Assembly: GCA_035048485.1 (NCBI GenBank) | Contig: CM068585.1 | Span: forward strand, 59,151,618 to 59,215,617 | Direction: 5' to 3' | From: Pteria penguin | Taxonomy: Eukaryota; Mollusca; Bivalvia; Pterioida; Pteriidae | DNA length: 64,000 nucleotides | In this document: positions 60,201 through 64,000 of the stretch, piece after piece | How the letters are laid out: each line of letters begins with the position of its first letter | Position numbering within the stretch: position 1 is the first letter of the stretch | Notes under the pieces: model-generated | Told to the model about the DNA's origin: nothing | What the model saw: the letters and a program-made list of their open reading frames with translations, nothing else | Databases searched by the model: none | Made by a program: the position numbers and the translations under genes

Positions 60201-61654
60201 CTTGTGACCTTGATGTTTGAGCTATTTTTGAGAAACTTAACCTTTGATACAACTTTGAACCAAAAGAGATGGGGTCTTCATAATATGCATGTGTGTTCCT
60301 TGTAGGAAGACCTTTTTGTCACTTCCAAAATTTTTCACCCCATGACCTTGACATTTGACCTACATTTGAAAAAACATTAACCTTAGCCATAACTTTTGAA
60401 TCAAAAGATATAGGGCCTTCATACTACAAATTTGTATTCCTTGTAGCAAAACCTGTCTGTCGGTACCAAAATCTTTGACCTAGTGACCTTAACTTTGGTG
60501 TTTGCCCTTCTTCAAATTTTGTTTGGGGGATGGGGGCGGTGTTTGTCTCGTTAGGACAGTTCTAGTTTTTCTATCTGTATGTTGTGTGTAAAATTTTGCT
60601 AAAATCCAGGCCCAGTTGTTCCAAGTTTTAACCACGACTTGAGCTAAGCTGTTGTTAAAGTTTGATAGAATATAAATGAAGTTTTTAAAGTCAGTGTATA
60701 AATATTCAGCAAGTACATGCAACAAATCAATATAAAATACCCAGAATAGATAGATAGACAGATAGATCGACAGATAGACAGTTAGATTGACAGATAGATA
60801 GACAGATAGATTGACAGAAAGATAGACAGATAGATCGACAGATAGACAGATTGACAGATAGATAGACAGATAGATAGGGGGCAAATTGTTTCATGTTCTA
60901 CAGTCTGTTTGTTTGTTAGTTTGTTTGTCTGTGGTCAACTTTAACCTTGGCGATAACTTTTGAACCGTGAAGGATAGAGACTTCATAGTTGACATGCATA
61001 CTTAACTAATGAAACCCTTTAAAATTACACCAAGGGTGATGACCTTTTGACCTTGACATTGACCTTCACACCGGGGACACAAGTATTTCACAAACACAGC
61101 TTGTTATTCCAATGAAAGAGCATGAAGGACTGGTTAACTTACCTGCTTGGAACAACTAGCACCAGGTGCTCAGTTGTCAGACTCTGATTTGAGGCTTGTA
61201 TGTGTTGTATGTCTATTGTGTGTATGTAAAATGTCCTTATTTTCAGAAAAAGGGGCATTAAACAATCAACAGACATTCATATGAATTCATATAAAATTAT
61301 CATTCCTTAACTGTACAATTTAAAGATCAAGATTAAAGAGAACTGTAAATACATGAGGGGAAATGTGCAATGATTTTTTGTTCTGTTTTTTAAGGTTTAA
61401 GTTCGCAAGATGTCATGGTAGACAGAATACGGGAAATTCTTAGTAAGAAATCAGCTTCAACCAAGGAAGAGAGCAATGTCACAGAAAACAAAGTGGACAC
61501 CAATAATAATAATGATTCAGAAAACAGTAGGGAAACAGACAGCAATAATAGTAATGAAATGGGAAACAGTGGGGAAACAGACAGTAATAATAATGATGAT
61601 GTGGGAAACAGTGGGACAACAGACCATGCAAAAAGGGGATCTGATACAGGATAA
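25851..61654 (+). CDS. DNAJA3: DNAJA3 isoform with alternative Ser/Asn-rich C-terminus
   Basis: Shares the first 11 exons and then joins 61395-61654 instead of 54158-54273, in the same phase (split Gly codon 456), giving 1626 nt and 541 residues. The alternative tail of 85 codons reads [16 protein letters not shown], then a low-complexity run rich in Asn, Ser, Asp, Glu and Thr with three related [13 protein letters not shown] repeats, ending RGSDTG. The acceptor is a T-run followed by TAAG. Vertebrate DNAJA3 also makes long and short C-terminal isoforms (family knowledge), but this tail was not recognised in any relative. Transcript support is needed to show that both ends are used. Confidence 0.75.
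26505..26676 (+). mobile_element. tRNA-derived SINE, family B, full length with TSD
   Basis: 172 bp. The head carries an A box (GTGGTGTAGTGGTTAAGCG) and a B box (GGGTTCGATTCC); the body is GTTTAAGAGGTTGGTAACC; the tail is GCGACGTAAAACACCAATCA followed by (ACCA)n. Exact 13-bp target duplication TGTAATATCATGG at 26492-26504 and 26677-26689. The empty site survives in the neighbouring duplicated segment near 27300. Confidence 0.93.
26715..27060. repeat. Minisatellite, about 27-33 bp unit
   Basis: About 11 copies of GACTCAGTTAATGTCACTTA then CTGACATACATACA, with length variation in the TACATACA part. The sister array 27330-27755 in unit 2 has about 14 copies. Confidence 0.92.
27169..27860. repeat. 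Segmental duplication, unit 2 (SINE-free)
   Basis: Repeats unit 1 in the same order, lacks the SINE, and carries its own minisatellite (27330-27755). Divergence is only a few percent in the unique parts. Confidence 0.92.
28066..28214 (+). CDS. DNAJA3: DNAJA3 exon 2
   Basis: Codons 56-104. Contains [16 protein letters not shown], helix I and the start of helix II of the J-domain, ending KKAYYE. Acceptor TTTTCAG, donor GTAAGT. Confidence 0.95.
28424..28507 (+). CDS. DNAJA3: DNAJA3 exon 3 (HPD motif)
   Basis: Codons 105-132: [16 protein letters not shown], with the HPD tripeptide (110-112) that triggers Hsp70 ATPase, then FQAVSEAYE of helix III. Acceptor TTTTCAG, donor GTAAGG. Confidence 0.96.
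29263..29927. mobile_element. Tc1/mariner-like (pogo-type) MITE
   Basis: 665 bp. Ends CAGTCCACTCTCGTTACG and CGTTGTAACGAGAGTCACTG, each next to TA (29261-29262, 29928-29929). No transposase was seen; the 80-codon frame at 29354 is unrecognised. Confidence 0.8.
30010..30960. repeat. Diverged tandem repeat rich in AAGGTCA half-sites
   Basis: Begins with a G-run, then CCTATATAGGAATCACCATG. About five loosely repeated units of 120-180 bp contain TATCTTTTTATTTGG.., AATAGATTTGGATAATATTT and GGATTGTTGCCCATGACC, with ACCTTGACC/AAGGTCA. Similar text recurs at 60100-60500 and 50570-50700. Confidence 0.6.
31386..31877. mobile_element. hAT-like element with BED zinc-finger relic
   Basis: 492 bp. Ends TAGGGGTGGGCCGAT and ATCGGGCCACCCCTA (imperfect inverted repeats) and a perfect 8-bp target duplication ATTTGTAG at 31378-31385 and 31878-31885, as expected for hAT. 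Inside, on the minus strand, is a BED zinc-finger frame. Sub-terminal ATACGTATCATGATAC motifs repeat near the left end. In DNAJA3 intron 3. Confidence 0.92.
31468..31668 (-). pseudogene. BED-type zinc finger fragment (ZBED/hAT transposase N-terminus)
   Basis: 66 codons: [43 protein letters not shown]. The pattern Cys-x2-Cys then NTTNM--H----HH is the BED finger at the N-terminus of hAT transposases. The frame then drifts and stops. The rest of the transposase (catalytic DDE and dimerisation parts) is missing, so it is a relic or a captured DNA-binding module. Confidence 0.85.
31970..32035 (+). repeat. Fragment of SINE family A body
   Basis: AGGTGAGAATTTCTTTGCAA, then TACGTCAGGTAGACTCCGTC, matches the part of family A just before the tail; head and tail are missing. 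Confidence 0.45.
32130..32247 (+). CDS. DNAJA3: DNAJA3 exon 4
   Basis: Codons 133-171 plus one base: [15 protein letters not shown] (helix IV of the J-domain), then the Gly/Phe-rich stretch [13 protein letters not shown]. Acceptor TTTCCAG, donor GTATGT. Confidence 0.95.
33812..34072 (+). mobile_element. SINE family A
   Basis: Diverged copy: head GACATGGCTCAGTGGAAAAT, body TCATTCAGATGAGACAGTAA, tail GAGTGACGTAAAACAGTGAT then CAATCAAT. In DNAJA3 intron 4. Confidence 0.78.
34423..34565 (+). CDS. DNAJA3: DNAJA3 exon 5
   Basis: Codons 173-219: end of the Gly/Phe region, then [14 protein letters not shown], typical of DNAJA3, and [13 protein letters not shown]. Acceptor TTTCAG, donor GTAATA (weak). 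Confidence 0.94.
34739..36693. mobile_element. 2 kb inverted-repeat element with 7-bp TSD
   Basis: Ends TAGGGACTCCAAAC and GTTTGGAGTCCCTA are perfect 14-bp inverted repeats. Flanked by TAAAATG at 34732-34738 and 36694-36700. No transposase frame. It contains a 98-bp hairpin (35901-35998). In DNAJA3 intron 5. The superfamily is uncertain (hAT would give 8 bp). Confidence 0.82.
35901..35998. repeat. 98-bp near-perfect hairpin
   Basis: ATGTTTACATTTA..TTAAGAATATGATATTGATATG pairs with its inverse around an 8-10 base loop, with only two or three mismatches. Could be a young fold-back insertion or a structured RNA; no evidence of expression. Confidence 0.7.
36893..37170 (+). mobile_element. SINE family A
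   Basis: Head CCGGTGAGGCCTAGTGGATG, B box GGGTATGATTCCAGC, body TTTCGGATGAGACAGTAAAA, tail TTGAGTGACGAAACAATTAT then CAATCAATC. In DNAJA3 intron 5. Confidence 0.82.
37866..38009. mobile_element. Fold-back MITE, about 144 bp
   Basis: AATAAGTGTCTTGTATTGTA / GACACTTATT at the ends, TTCATGCAGGA / TCCTGCATGAA and TACAATGGCT / AGCCATTGTA inside, around a loop near 37930. In DNAJA3 intron 5. Confidence 0.7.
38185..39706. mobile_element. Tc1/mariner-like element, 1.5 kb, non-autonomous
   Basis: Ends CAGTGGACTCCATTTTATCT and GATTAAACGGAATCCACTG, each next to TA (38183-38184, 39707-39708). The TATCTGATA motif is repeated near both ends. No transposase frame was seen. A piece at 38616-38700 (ACCGTAAATACTTGAATATA) recurs at 45180-45285. 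Confidence 0.82.
39710..40980. other. DNAJA3: DNAJA3 intron 5, unassigned stretch
   Basis: AT-rich with CpG-richer parts around 40440-40680. No gene or recognised repeat. Neighbouring stretches 32250-33810 and 37171-37865 are likewise unassigned. Confidence 0.5.
40985..41225. repeat. 'GTCCCCCACTTTTGTG' dispersed repeat with hairpin
   Basis: GTCCCCCACTTTTGTGAAAG, CAAGGGGACATTACATCTCA, then CTGTCACAAAAATTTTAACC. A 75-bp hairpin is inserted at 41084-41158. A second related copy starts at 41705 (CACCCGCCTTTTGTGAAAAC). Confidence 0.6.
41084..41158. repeat. 75-bp hairpin (36-base arms, one mismatch)
   Basis: TAATTTCTATTGAAACGGTC..CATACCTTCACC, GAT loop, then the complement. After the hairpin the text CCTGGGCAATAA from just before it is repeated, so a 12-bp direct repeat brackets the hairpin. 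Confidence 0.85.
42393..44050. mobile_element. Possible 1.65 kb inverted-end element
   Basis: TTAAGGGGGTAGTCTGGTGA on the left pairs with TCACCAGACTACATCCTTGA on the right with three mismatches. The TTAA / TTGA outer bases suggest a TTAA-type target. It contains the mariner MITE at 43772. In DNAJA3 intron 5. Confidence 0.5.
43772..44011. mobile_element. Tc1/mariner-like MITE, 240 bp
   Basis: Ends CAGTACAGTCCAGGTGGAAC and GTTCCACCTGGACTATACTG next to TA (43770-43771, 44012-44013). TGCCCACTGT / ACAGTGGGCA motifs are repeated inside, so it folds on itself. It ends 160 bp before DNAJA3 exon 6. Confidence 0.85.
44172..44324 (+). CDS. DNAJA3: DNAJA3 exon 6 (zinc motifs 1-2)
   Basis: Codons 220-270: [17 protein letters not shown], then zinc-binding CPRCKG (245/248) and CTNCNGTG (262/265). 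Acceptor TTGCAG, donor GTAAAG. It follows a 9.6 kb intron. Confidence 0.96.
44905..44985. repeat. Family R (copy 4)
   Basis: Contains GAAAGAGGCCAGGTGGCCGA, then AAATGAGTGTTTCTGGTTAT, the inverse orientation of the copy at 10509. Lies in DNAJA3 intron 6. Confidence 0.5.
45178..45285. repeat. Copy of a 100-bp module also inside the 38185 element
   Basis: TACCGTAAATACTCGAATAT, then GTCATGAAAAAATGTCTAAC and CCAGGGAAAAAATCC, matching 38616-38700. Confidence 0.6.
45296..45445. repeat. Short tandem repeat, about 27-bp unit
   Basis: About five copies of GATTACTCCCAGAATGATAG then AGCAATT or AGCG, 100 bp upstream of DNAJA3 exon 7. Confidence 0.85.
45539..45686 (+). CDS. DNAJA3: DNAJA3 exon 7 (zinc motifs 3-4)
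   Basis: Codons 271-319 plus one base: CRYCHG (284/287) and CFECSGKG (298/301) complete the four-motif zinc domain; it ends VSIPVPAG, the start of the substrate-binding region. Acceptor CCACAG, donor GTAAGT. Confidence 0.96.
46028..46092 (+). CDS. DNAJA3: DNAJA3 exon 8
   Basis: Completes codon 320 and encodes 321-341: [13 protein letters not shown], then ELFVHLK, the DnaJ 'GV-DG' motif of the C-terminal domain. Acceptor TTGTAG, donor GTAATT. Confidence 0.95.
46198..47810 (+). mobile_element. SINE family A split by a TTAA element
   Basis: The left part (46198-46391) carries the head AGCACAATCGATTAGGTGCT and body TTTTTGATGAGACAGTAAAA. The right part (47708 on) resumes with GGTGGGCCCATCAATCCCAC and CATCAGACAGATGCAGTCAC. 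A 1.3 kb inverted-repeat element occupies the middle. In DNAJA3 intron 8. Confidence 0.7.
46392..47707. mobile_element. piggyBac-like non-autonomous element inserted at TTAA
   Basis: 1316 bp. Ends CCCTAGTCATGCT and AGCATGACTAGGG are perfect 13-bp inverted repeats, each next to TTAA (46388-46391, 47708-47711). TTAA targets and CCCTA-type ends are hallmarks of piggyBac (family knowledge). No transposase frame was seen. A minus-strand 112-codon frame at 46398 looks random (Phe/Tyr/Ile-rich). Near the right end, two copies of GATTATTCCGGGT occur. Confidence 0.85.
47880..48013. repeat. Half copy of the 7372 element
   Basis: AACCCGTCCCATTCCATTTT, then GATGAGAATCTAGCAATTGT and TTATTACGGCC, resembling the right half of the 7372-7723 element. 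Confidence 0.45.
48283..48411 (+). CDS. DNAJA3: DNAJA3 exon 9
   Basis: Codons 342-384: [20 protein letters not shown], then [16 protein letters not shown], matching the DnaJ C-terminal domain 'F-R-G-D(L/I)-' and 'A-LG--I-(V/I)P'. Donor GTAGGT is followed at +50 and +100 by copies reading GTAAGT. Confidence 0.95.
48362..48535. repeat. DNAJA3: 50-bp tandem triplication of DNAJA3 exon 9 donor
   Basis: The last 24 bases of exon 9 and the donor with following GTGAGAGAAA occur three times at exact 50-bp steps: donors at 48412 (GTAGGT, the real one), 48462 (GTAAGT) and 48512 (GTAAGT). Reading past the first donor in frame meets TAG within nine codons. Confidence 0.92.
48780..49680. repeat. Minisatellite, 44-bp unit, about 20 copies
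   Basis: Unit: GAAATCATTGCAGCTTTCAC, TTTGTCATGTTGGCCTAGG, CAGT. Very homogeneous in the middle, diverged at the right edge. In DNAJA3 intron 9. Frames seen in it are by-products of the repeat. Confidence 0.96.
50347..50462 (+). CDS. DNAJA3: DNAJA3 exon 10
   Basis: Codons 385-422 plus two bases: [18 protein letters not shown], then [14 protein letters not shown], the 'P-GTQ----RLKG-G' and 'GD-(Y/I)(V/I)--' DnaJ motifs. Acceptor TTTTCAG, donor GTAGGA. Confidence 0.96.
50909..51178 (+). mobile_element. SINE family A
   Basis: Head GCCGGTGTGGCCTAGAGGAT, body TTTCGGATGAGAGTGAAAAC, tail GGAGTGATGTAAAACAATAA. The pair with 51288 lies head to tail 110 bp apart in DNAJA3 intron 10. Confidence 0.87.
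51288..51567 (+). mobile_element. SINE family A, best-preserved copy
   Basis: Head GCCGGTGTGGCCTAGTGGAT with A box, GCGGGTTCGACTCCCGCC as B box, body CTGATGAGACAGTAAAAACT, tail GTGGAGTGACGTAAAACAAT then (CAAA)n. The closest to a consensus in this window. Confidence 0.9.
51605..52505. repeat. Dispersed repeat starting ATTATGCCCCCTTCGAAGAA
   Basis: Left edge TATGCCCCCTTCGAAGAAGG, right edge GGGGGGGCATATGCTACGTT. Inside, about four units of 150 bp with GAACCAATAAAGATATTGAA, TAGGTCAAGTTCAAATTTGG and GAGAGTTATCCCCCTTGG. In DNAJA3 intron 10. A shorter relative (ATGCCCCCGGACCAATAGG) begins at 50480. Confidence 0.65.
52506..52760 (-). mobile_element. SINE family A (diverged)
   Basis: Minus orientation: ATAATTTCACATATATGGTG, CTCTACTGTCTCATCTGAAA, AGTCAAACCTGAGACC (B box inverse), CAGCCACTGAGCCACACAG (A box inverse). 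In DNAJA3 intron 10. Confidence 0.78.
52795..52833 (-). repeat. Terminal fragment of the 18061 element
   Basis: CTCAGGTGAGCGATATAGGC, then CCACTTGGGCCTCTTGTT, is the inverse of the 18061 left end. Its isolated occurrence confirms that end as a true element boundary. Confidence 0.75.
53199..53296 (+). CDS. DNAJA3: DNAJA3 exon 11
   Basis: Codons 424-455 plus one base: [18 protein letters not shown], the last structured DnaJ segment ('L---Q--L---(L/F)A'), then an acidic linker. Phase 1 at its end suits both alternative last exons. Acceptor TTTTTCAG, donor GTAAGT. Confidence 0.94.
54158..54273 (+). CDS. DNAJA3: DNAJA3 alternative last exon A
   Basis: Codons 457-493 and [14 protein letters not shown], then acidic DGEEEQE, then [14 protein letters not shown]. 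The acidic run followed by FL-KLK is the pattern at the end of the vertebrate long isoform, which argues that this is the ancestral ending. Acceptor GATTACAG. No canonical AATAAA was found just downstream; an A-rich stretch near 54440-54470 may serve. Confidence 0.88.
54660..54725. repeat. Detached first unit of the 58454 minisatellite
   Basis: AATGTAGCTGAAGTACAGTC, TGTAGAGAGACTCAGACTTG, TACAGTTGTGTCTCA, matching a unit of the 58454-59250 array; separated from it by the hAT-like insertion. Confidence 0.88.
55221..57143. mobile_element. Inverted-end element, family X copy 2
   Basis: AGGCGTCGAGC at 55221 pairs with GCTCGACGCCT at 57133-57143; GATCGTAAAAATTTTACCTC follows the left end as in copy 1. 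It holds the 33-bp palindrome at 55900. It lies within the hAT-like element 54726-58453. Confidence 0.45.
55900..55932. mobile_element. 33-bp palindrome with 7-bp TSD (micro-element copy 2)
   Basis: Arms CAGAGACATATATACA and complement around a single G. Flanked by TTTCATT at 55893-55899 and 55933-55939. The same 16-base arm as copy 1 with a shorter centre. It sits inside a larger repeat in DNAJA3. Confidence 0.78.
57252..58199. mobile_element. Tc1/mariner-like (Tigger-style) element, 948 bp
   Basis: Ends CCGTATATACTCGCATATAA and CATGCGAGTATATACGG, each next to TA (57250-57251, 58200-58201); further AAGTCG motifs follow inside both ends. Nested in the hAT-like element. A loose half-end (TACCGTATATACCCGG) lies at 57180. 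Confidence 0.85.
58454..59255. repeat. Minisatellite, about 65-68 bp unit
   Basis: About 12 units: ACCTGAAGTCCAGGTGTACA, GTCTGTAGAGAAACTCAGAC, TTGTACAGCTGTGTCTCACC, TGTAATGT. The ACCTGAAGTCCAGGT start is itself an imperfect palindrome. In DNAJA3 between the two last exons. Confidence 0.96.
59256..60030. repeat. Minisatellite, 57-bp unit (sister family)
   Basis: About 12 units: ACCTGAAGTCCAGGTGTACA, GTATGTAGAGAAACTCCTAC, TTATGCCTTGTATGTAT. Shares its first 21 bases with the 58454 array but has a different end. Because 57 is a multiple of 3, frames of 110-210 codons stay open on both strands; they are not genes. Confidence 0.96.
60060..60545. repeat. Tandem repeat, about 120-bp unit, 3 copies
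   Basis: Units carry AACTTTGAACCAAAAGAGAT, GGGGTCTTCATACTAC, TTCCTTGTGGCAAGACC, TTTTGACCTTGTGACCTTGA. Relatives of the repeat at 30010. Confidence 0.75.
60741..60882. repeat. GATA/GACA microsatellite
   Basis: Runs of GATAGATAGACA and GACAGATAGATTGACA over about 140 bases. Confidence 0.95.
61395..61654 (+). CDS. DNAJA3: DNAJA3 alternative last exon B
   Basis: 85 codons after the split Gly, then TAA. Begins [20 protein letters not shown], an amphipathic basic stretch, followed by low-complexity Asn/Ser/Asp/Glu with internal repeats ([22 protein letters not shown]). T-rich acceptor TTTTTTAAG. AATAAA signals follow at 62264, 62912 and 63502. Its open frame of 255 bases in phase with exon 11 supports it as coding, but it is short and low in complexity. 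Confidence 0.75.
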
Positions 61655-61724
61655 TTCTGTACGATAAAAACATCGGAGAAAATAACTTCTTATAAATCAA
61701 TCAACGTCATCAGTAATCATCATG

Positions 61725-61920
61725 GCATATGTCTGTTGTGGAGAACCGTGCATATCTGATGTGACTTGTGATTTTGGCTGTTGGTGGAGAACCGTGCGTG
61801 TCTGATTTGACTTGTGATCTTGGCTGTTGGTGGAGAACCATGCGTATCTGATTTGACTTGTGATCTTGGCTGTTGGTGGAGAACCGTGTGTGTCTGATGT
61901 GACATGTGATCTCAGCTGTT
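61725..61920. repeat. DNAJA3: Tandem repeat in DNAJA3 3' UTR, about 49-bp unit, 4 copies
   Basis: Units: GTTGGTGGAGAACCGTGCGT, GTCTGATTTGACTTGTGATC, TTGGCT. It starts 70 bases after the exon B stop, so it would be transcribed as part of that 3' UTR. Confidence 0.92.
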
Positions 61921-62263
61921 CTGTGTTGTTTCTTTTAGTAGGCTAATAGTCAGGCTTCTTAAAACAGACTCCTTGTGCGGTGTGCCTGAACATATATCAT
62001 TGATCCAGCTGGACACCAGTATGGTCATTTCATGTCCAGTGATTACTTATCTAAGCATCATACATCAAGTGATTCAGATACACCTCCGTTGTAAATCCAG
62101 CAGGGCAAATGACAACCAATGACAATCTAACCGTTCATGTGTAGGGTCATGGAAATTCCTGATGCGAACATCGCTAGCTTAACATTGCACATAATATTAT
62201 ACGACAGTCTTTAATCCGACAGTTTCATATGAAAGGCAATTGTATGTGTGTTTCAAGTACAGA

Positions 62264-62269
62264 AATAAA
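62264..62269 (+). promoter_or_regulatory. DNAJA3: Candidate polyadenylation signal
   Basis: Canonical AATAAA about 610 bases after the exon B stop, the first such hexamer downstream. Two later AATAAA copies (62912, 63502) are alternatives. Confidence 0.45.
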
Positions 62270-64000
62270 ATGCATTATTTGTTGATTATGAATCTATTGT
62301 TGCACAAGTGCAAATTTCATAAATCCAATCAAAGAATGCATAGCTTACTACCTACAAATGGCAATTTTGCAAACTCTTGCTTTTGTAGATTTCTCTTAGT
62401 AATAAGTTTTTAAAAAACAATGGTGAATGATTTTTGTGGTTCCATAAATGAGAGTCTGTCTTGGTGGTACCATAACTGAAAGTCAGCTTTTCTCCTTTGG
62501 TGGTACCATACATGACTGTCATGAAAGTCACCGTTGTTGGTAACATACATGAATGTTGATCATGAAAGTCACCTTTCGTTGTCCCATTGCTACATGTTTG
62601 TCATGTTGTCTTTATTGTCTTGGTATATATGATTCGCAGGTCTGATGTCATTTTCATGAAATATTTCCGTAAATTGTAATGAAAAAACAAGACTACATTT
62701 TATCAATTTATGAAACAATTGCATTGTAAAATATGAGATCAAATATATAATTTAATTGATATTAAATAATCTTCTAATATTTATGATTATATTGATGTAG
62801 AATTACCATTGCATCGTTGTATTTGTGACTGATTTATCATTACTTGCACAACAGCAACCTGAAAAGTCACTCGGTATACAGTAATTAAAGGGAATACTGA
62901 TGTATTTATTGAATAAAACATTGAAAGTGCAAGAATAGTGCGAGATGTACTTATGTGACTGTAAGAATGTGTAAATGTGGCATACTAAGCAGAAAATGTT
63001 TATGTTGTACCAAATTTCATTTTTTGGAACATGCTAATCTGTACTTACTTTAAATTTGTACTGTTGCCCTTAAGAGGTCTTTTATATATTTGGAATGCAT
63101 GATTTATGTTTTAAGACAAGAAATGAATCGGAACTTTGTAATATGCATTTTAGAGTGAATCACGTTTAAGGTTGCATGATACATGGAAACCCCATTTTTG
63201 GTTGGTCTTCTTTTATAAAGAGAATATGGCAACCAACTTTCCTGGATTTCTAACAATCGGCATAGACAACAGAATTAAGAATGTTATTCTCCACTTTCTG
63301 TCTTGTTTGTTTTCTACACAATATGATTACCTCTTCTAGCATCCGTAAAATACAATTCATTTAACTTTCATGTTCTTCGTCTACAAATGAATCTACATGC
63401 TGTGTGGATGCAGTACTTTTGTATTTATTAATTTATGATATCCAAACAAGAAATAATCCAGTCGGTTGAAGAAATGAACAAGTTTAACTCTCCACAGAAG
63501 CAATAAAGGATCCCTAGGTGTGGAGGTGAAGCTTTGTGGTTGGAGGGGAGAGGGGGGTGTAATATAGAGTGCTGTGATAGGAGAAAGTATAATGTTAGAG
63601 CTTGTTTATATTGTTTTATGATAAATATATCATACTAAACATGTTTTGAGTTACGTTTTCTTCTTTGACTGCACCATATCACATCACATTTTAAGACAAA
63701 GAATTGGTATTGTATAGTCGCTCGACCAAGATTGCACAGTTGGCTGTTGGTATTGCACTGAAACTATCAGCTAGGTCAAAGGTCGAATCAGAAAAATCAA
63801 ATTGTTGGGAAACAGCAGTCTACATTGGTACATAAAATTTCCTGTCCTACGGACACAGCTCGTGCTTAGATTAGAATTTCTAAAGCCAGTCGGTTTATCA
63901 AACAATAATTAGATTAATAATATTTGTTTTCACAGTAATACAATGAAATGAGAGTGGGCAAAGTTTGTAACAATTTTAACTTTTTCTCCAACATTTACAG

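Larger units (their letters stand above)
61655..63520 (+). other. DNAJA3: 3' UTR and downstream of DNAJA3
   Basis: No further coding sequence was recognised. Polyadenylation signals AATAAA occur at 62264-62269, 62912-62917 and 63502-63507; the first is the most likely end for the exon B transcript. The remaining bases to 64000 are AT-rich and featureless. Confidence 0.5.

Overview
The window is animal nuclear DNA: AT-rich, with split genes, GT-AG introns and many short mobile elements. Two families of tRNA-derived SINEs and many terminal-inverted-repeat elements are typical of molluscan, probably bivalve, genomes. The species cannot be fixed from the sequence, and the mollusc assignment is an inference from repeat style.

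Only two protein genes could be supported, and both were assembled exon by exon with consistent reading phases. On the minus strand (36-21644) lies coronin-7 (CORO7). Nineteen coding exons give the first 788 codons, and the gene runs off the left edge. It has a complete first coronin/WD40 domain, a Ser/Thr/Lys-rich linker and most of a second coronin/WD40 domain. On the plus strand (25851-61654) lies the complete mitochondrial Hsp40 gene DNAJA3 (Tid1). It has a J-domain with HPD, a Gly/Phe region, four CxxC zinc motifs and the C-terminal substrate-binding part. It has two alternative last exons 7 kb apart, predicting proteins of 493 and 541 residues. The two genes are head to head with start codons 4.2 kb apart. 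The same neighbours occur head to head on human 16p13.3, so the arrangement looks like ancient conserved microsynteny.

Layout: 1-21.7 kb, CORO7 exons with introns full of minisatellites, SINEs and fold-back elements; 21.7-25.8 kb, the divergent promoter region with SINEs and a tiny palindromic insertion; 25.8-61.7 kb, DNAJA3 with introns holding hAT-, Tc1/mariner- and piggyBac-like non-autonomous elements, a duplicated 0.7-0.8 kb segment, a 44-bp minisatellite and a nested transposon block; 61.7-64 kb, the 3' UTR and downstream DNA with three AATAAA signals.

The most unusual observations are: (1) three exon edges copied in tandem into the adjacent intron, producing decoy splice sites whose use would bring an immediate stop codon; (2) two 33-38 bp palindromes 31 kb apart with the same arms, each flanked by a perfect 7-bp target duplication, which look like an ultra-small mobile element; (3) alternative DNAJA3 C-termini separated by a 3.7 kb hAT-like insertion that splits a minisatellite; (4) a 492-bp hAT-like element that keeps a BED zinc-finger reading frame; (5) a SINE seen in both filled-site and empty-site copies. 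No CRISPR array, rRNA, functional tRNA gene or viral gene was recognised.
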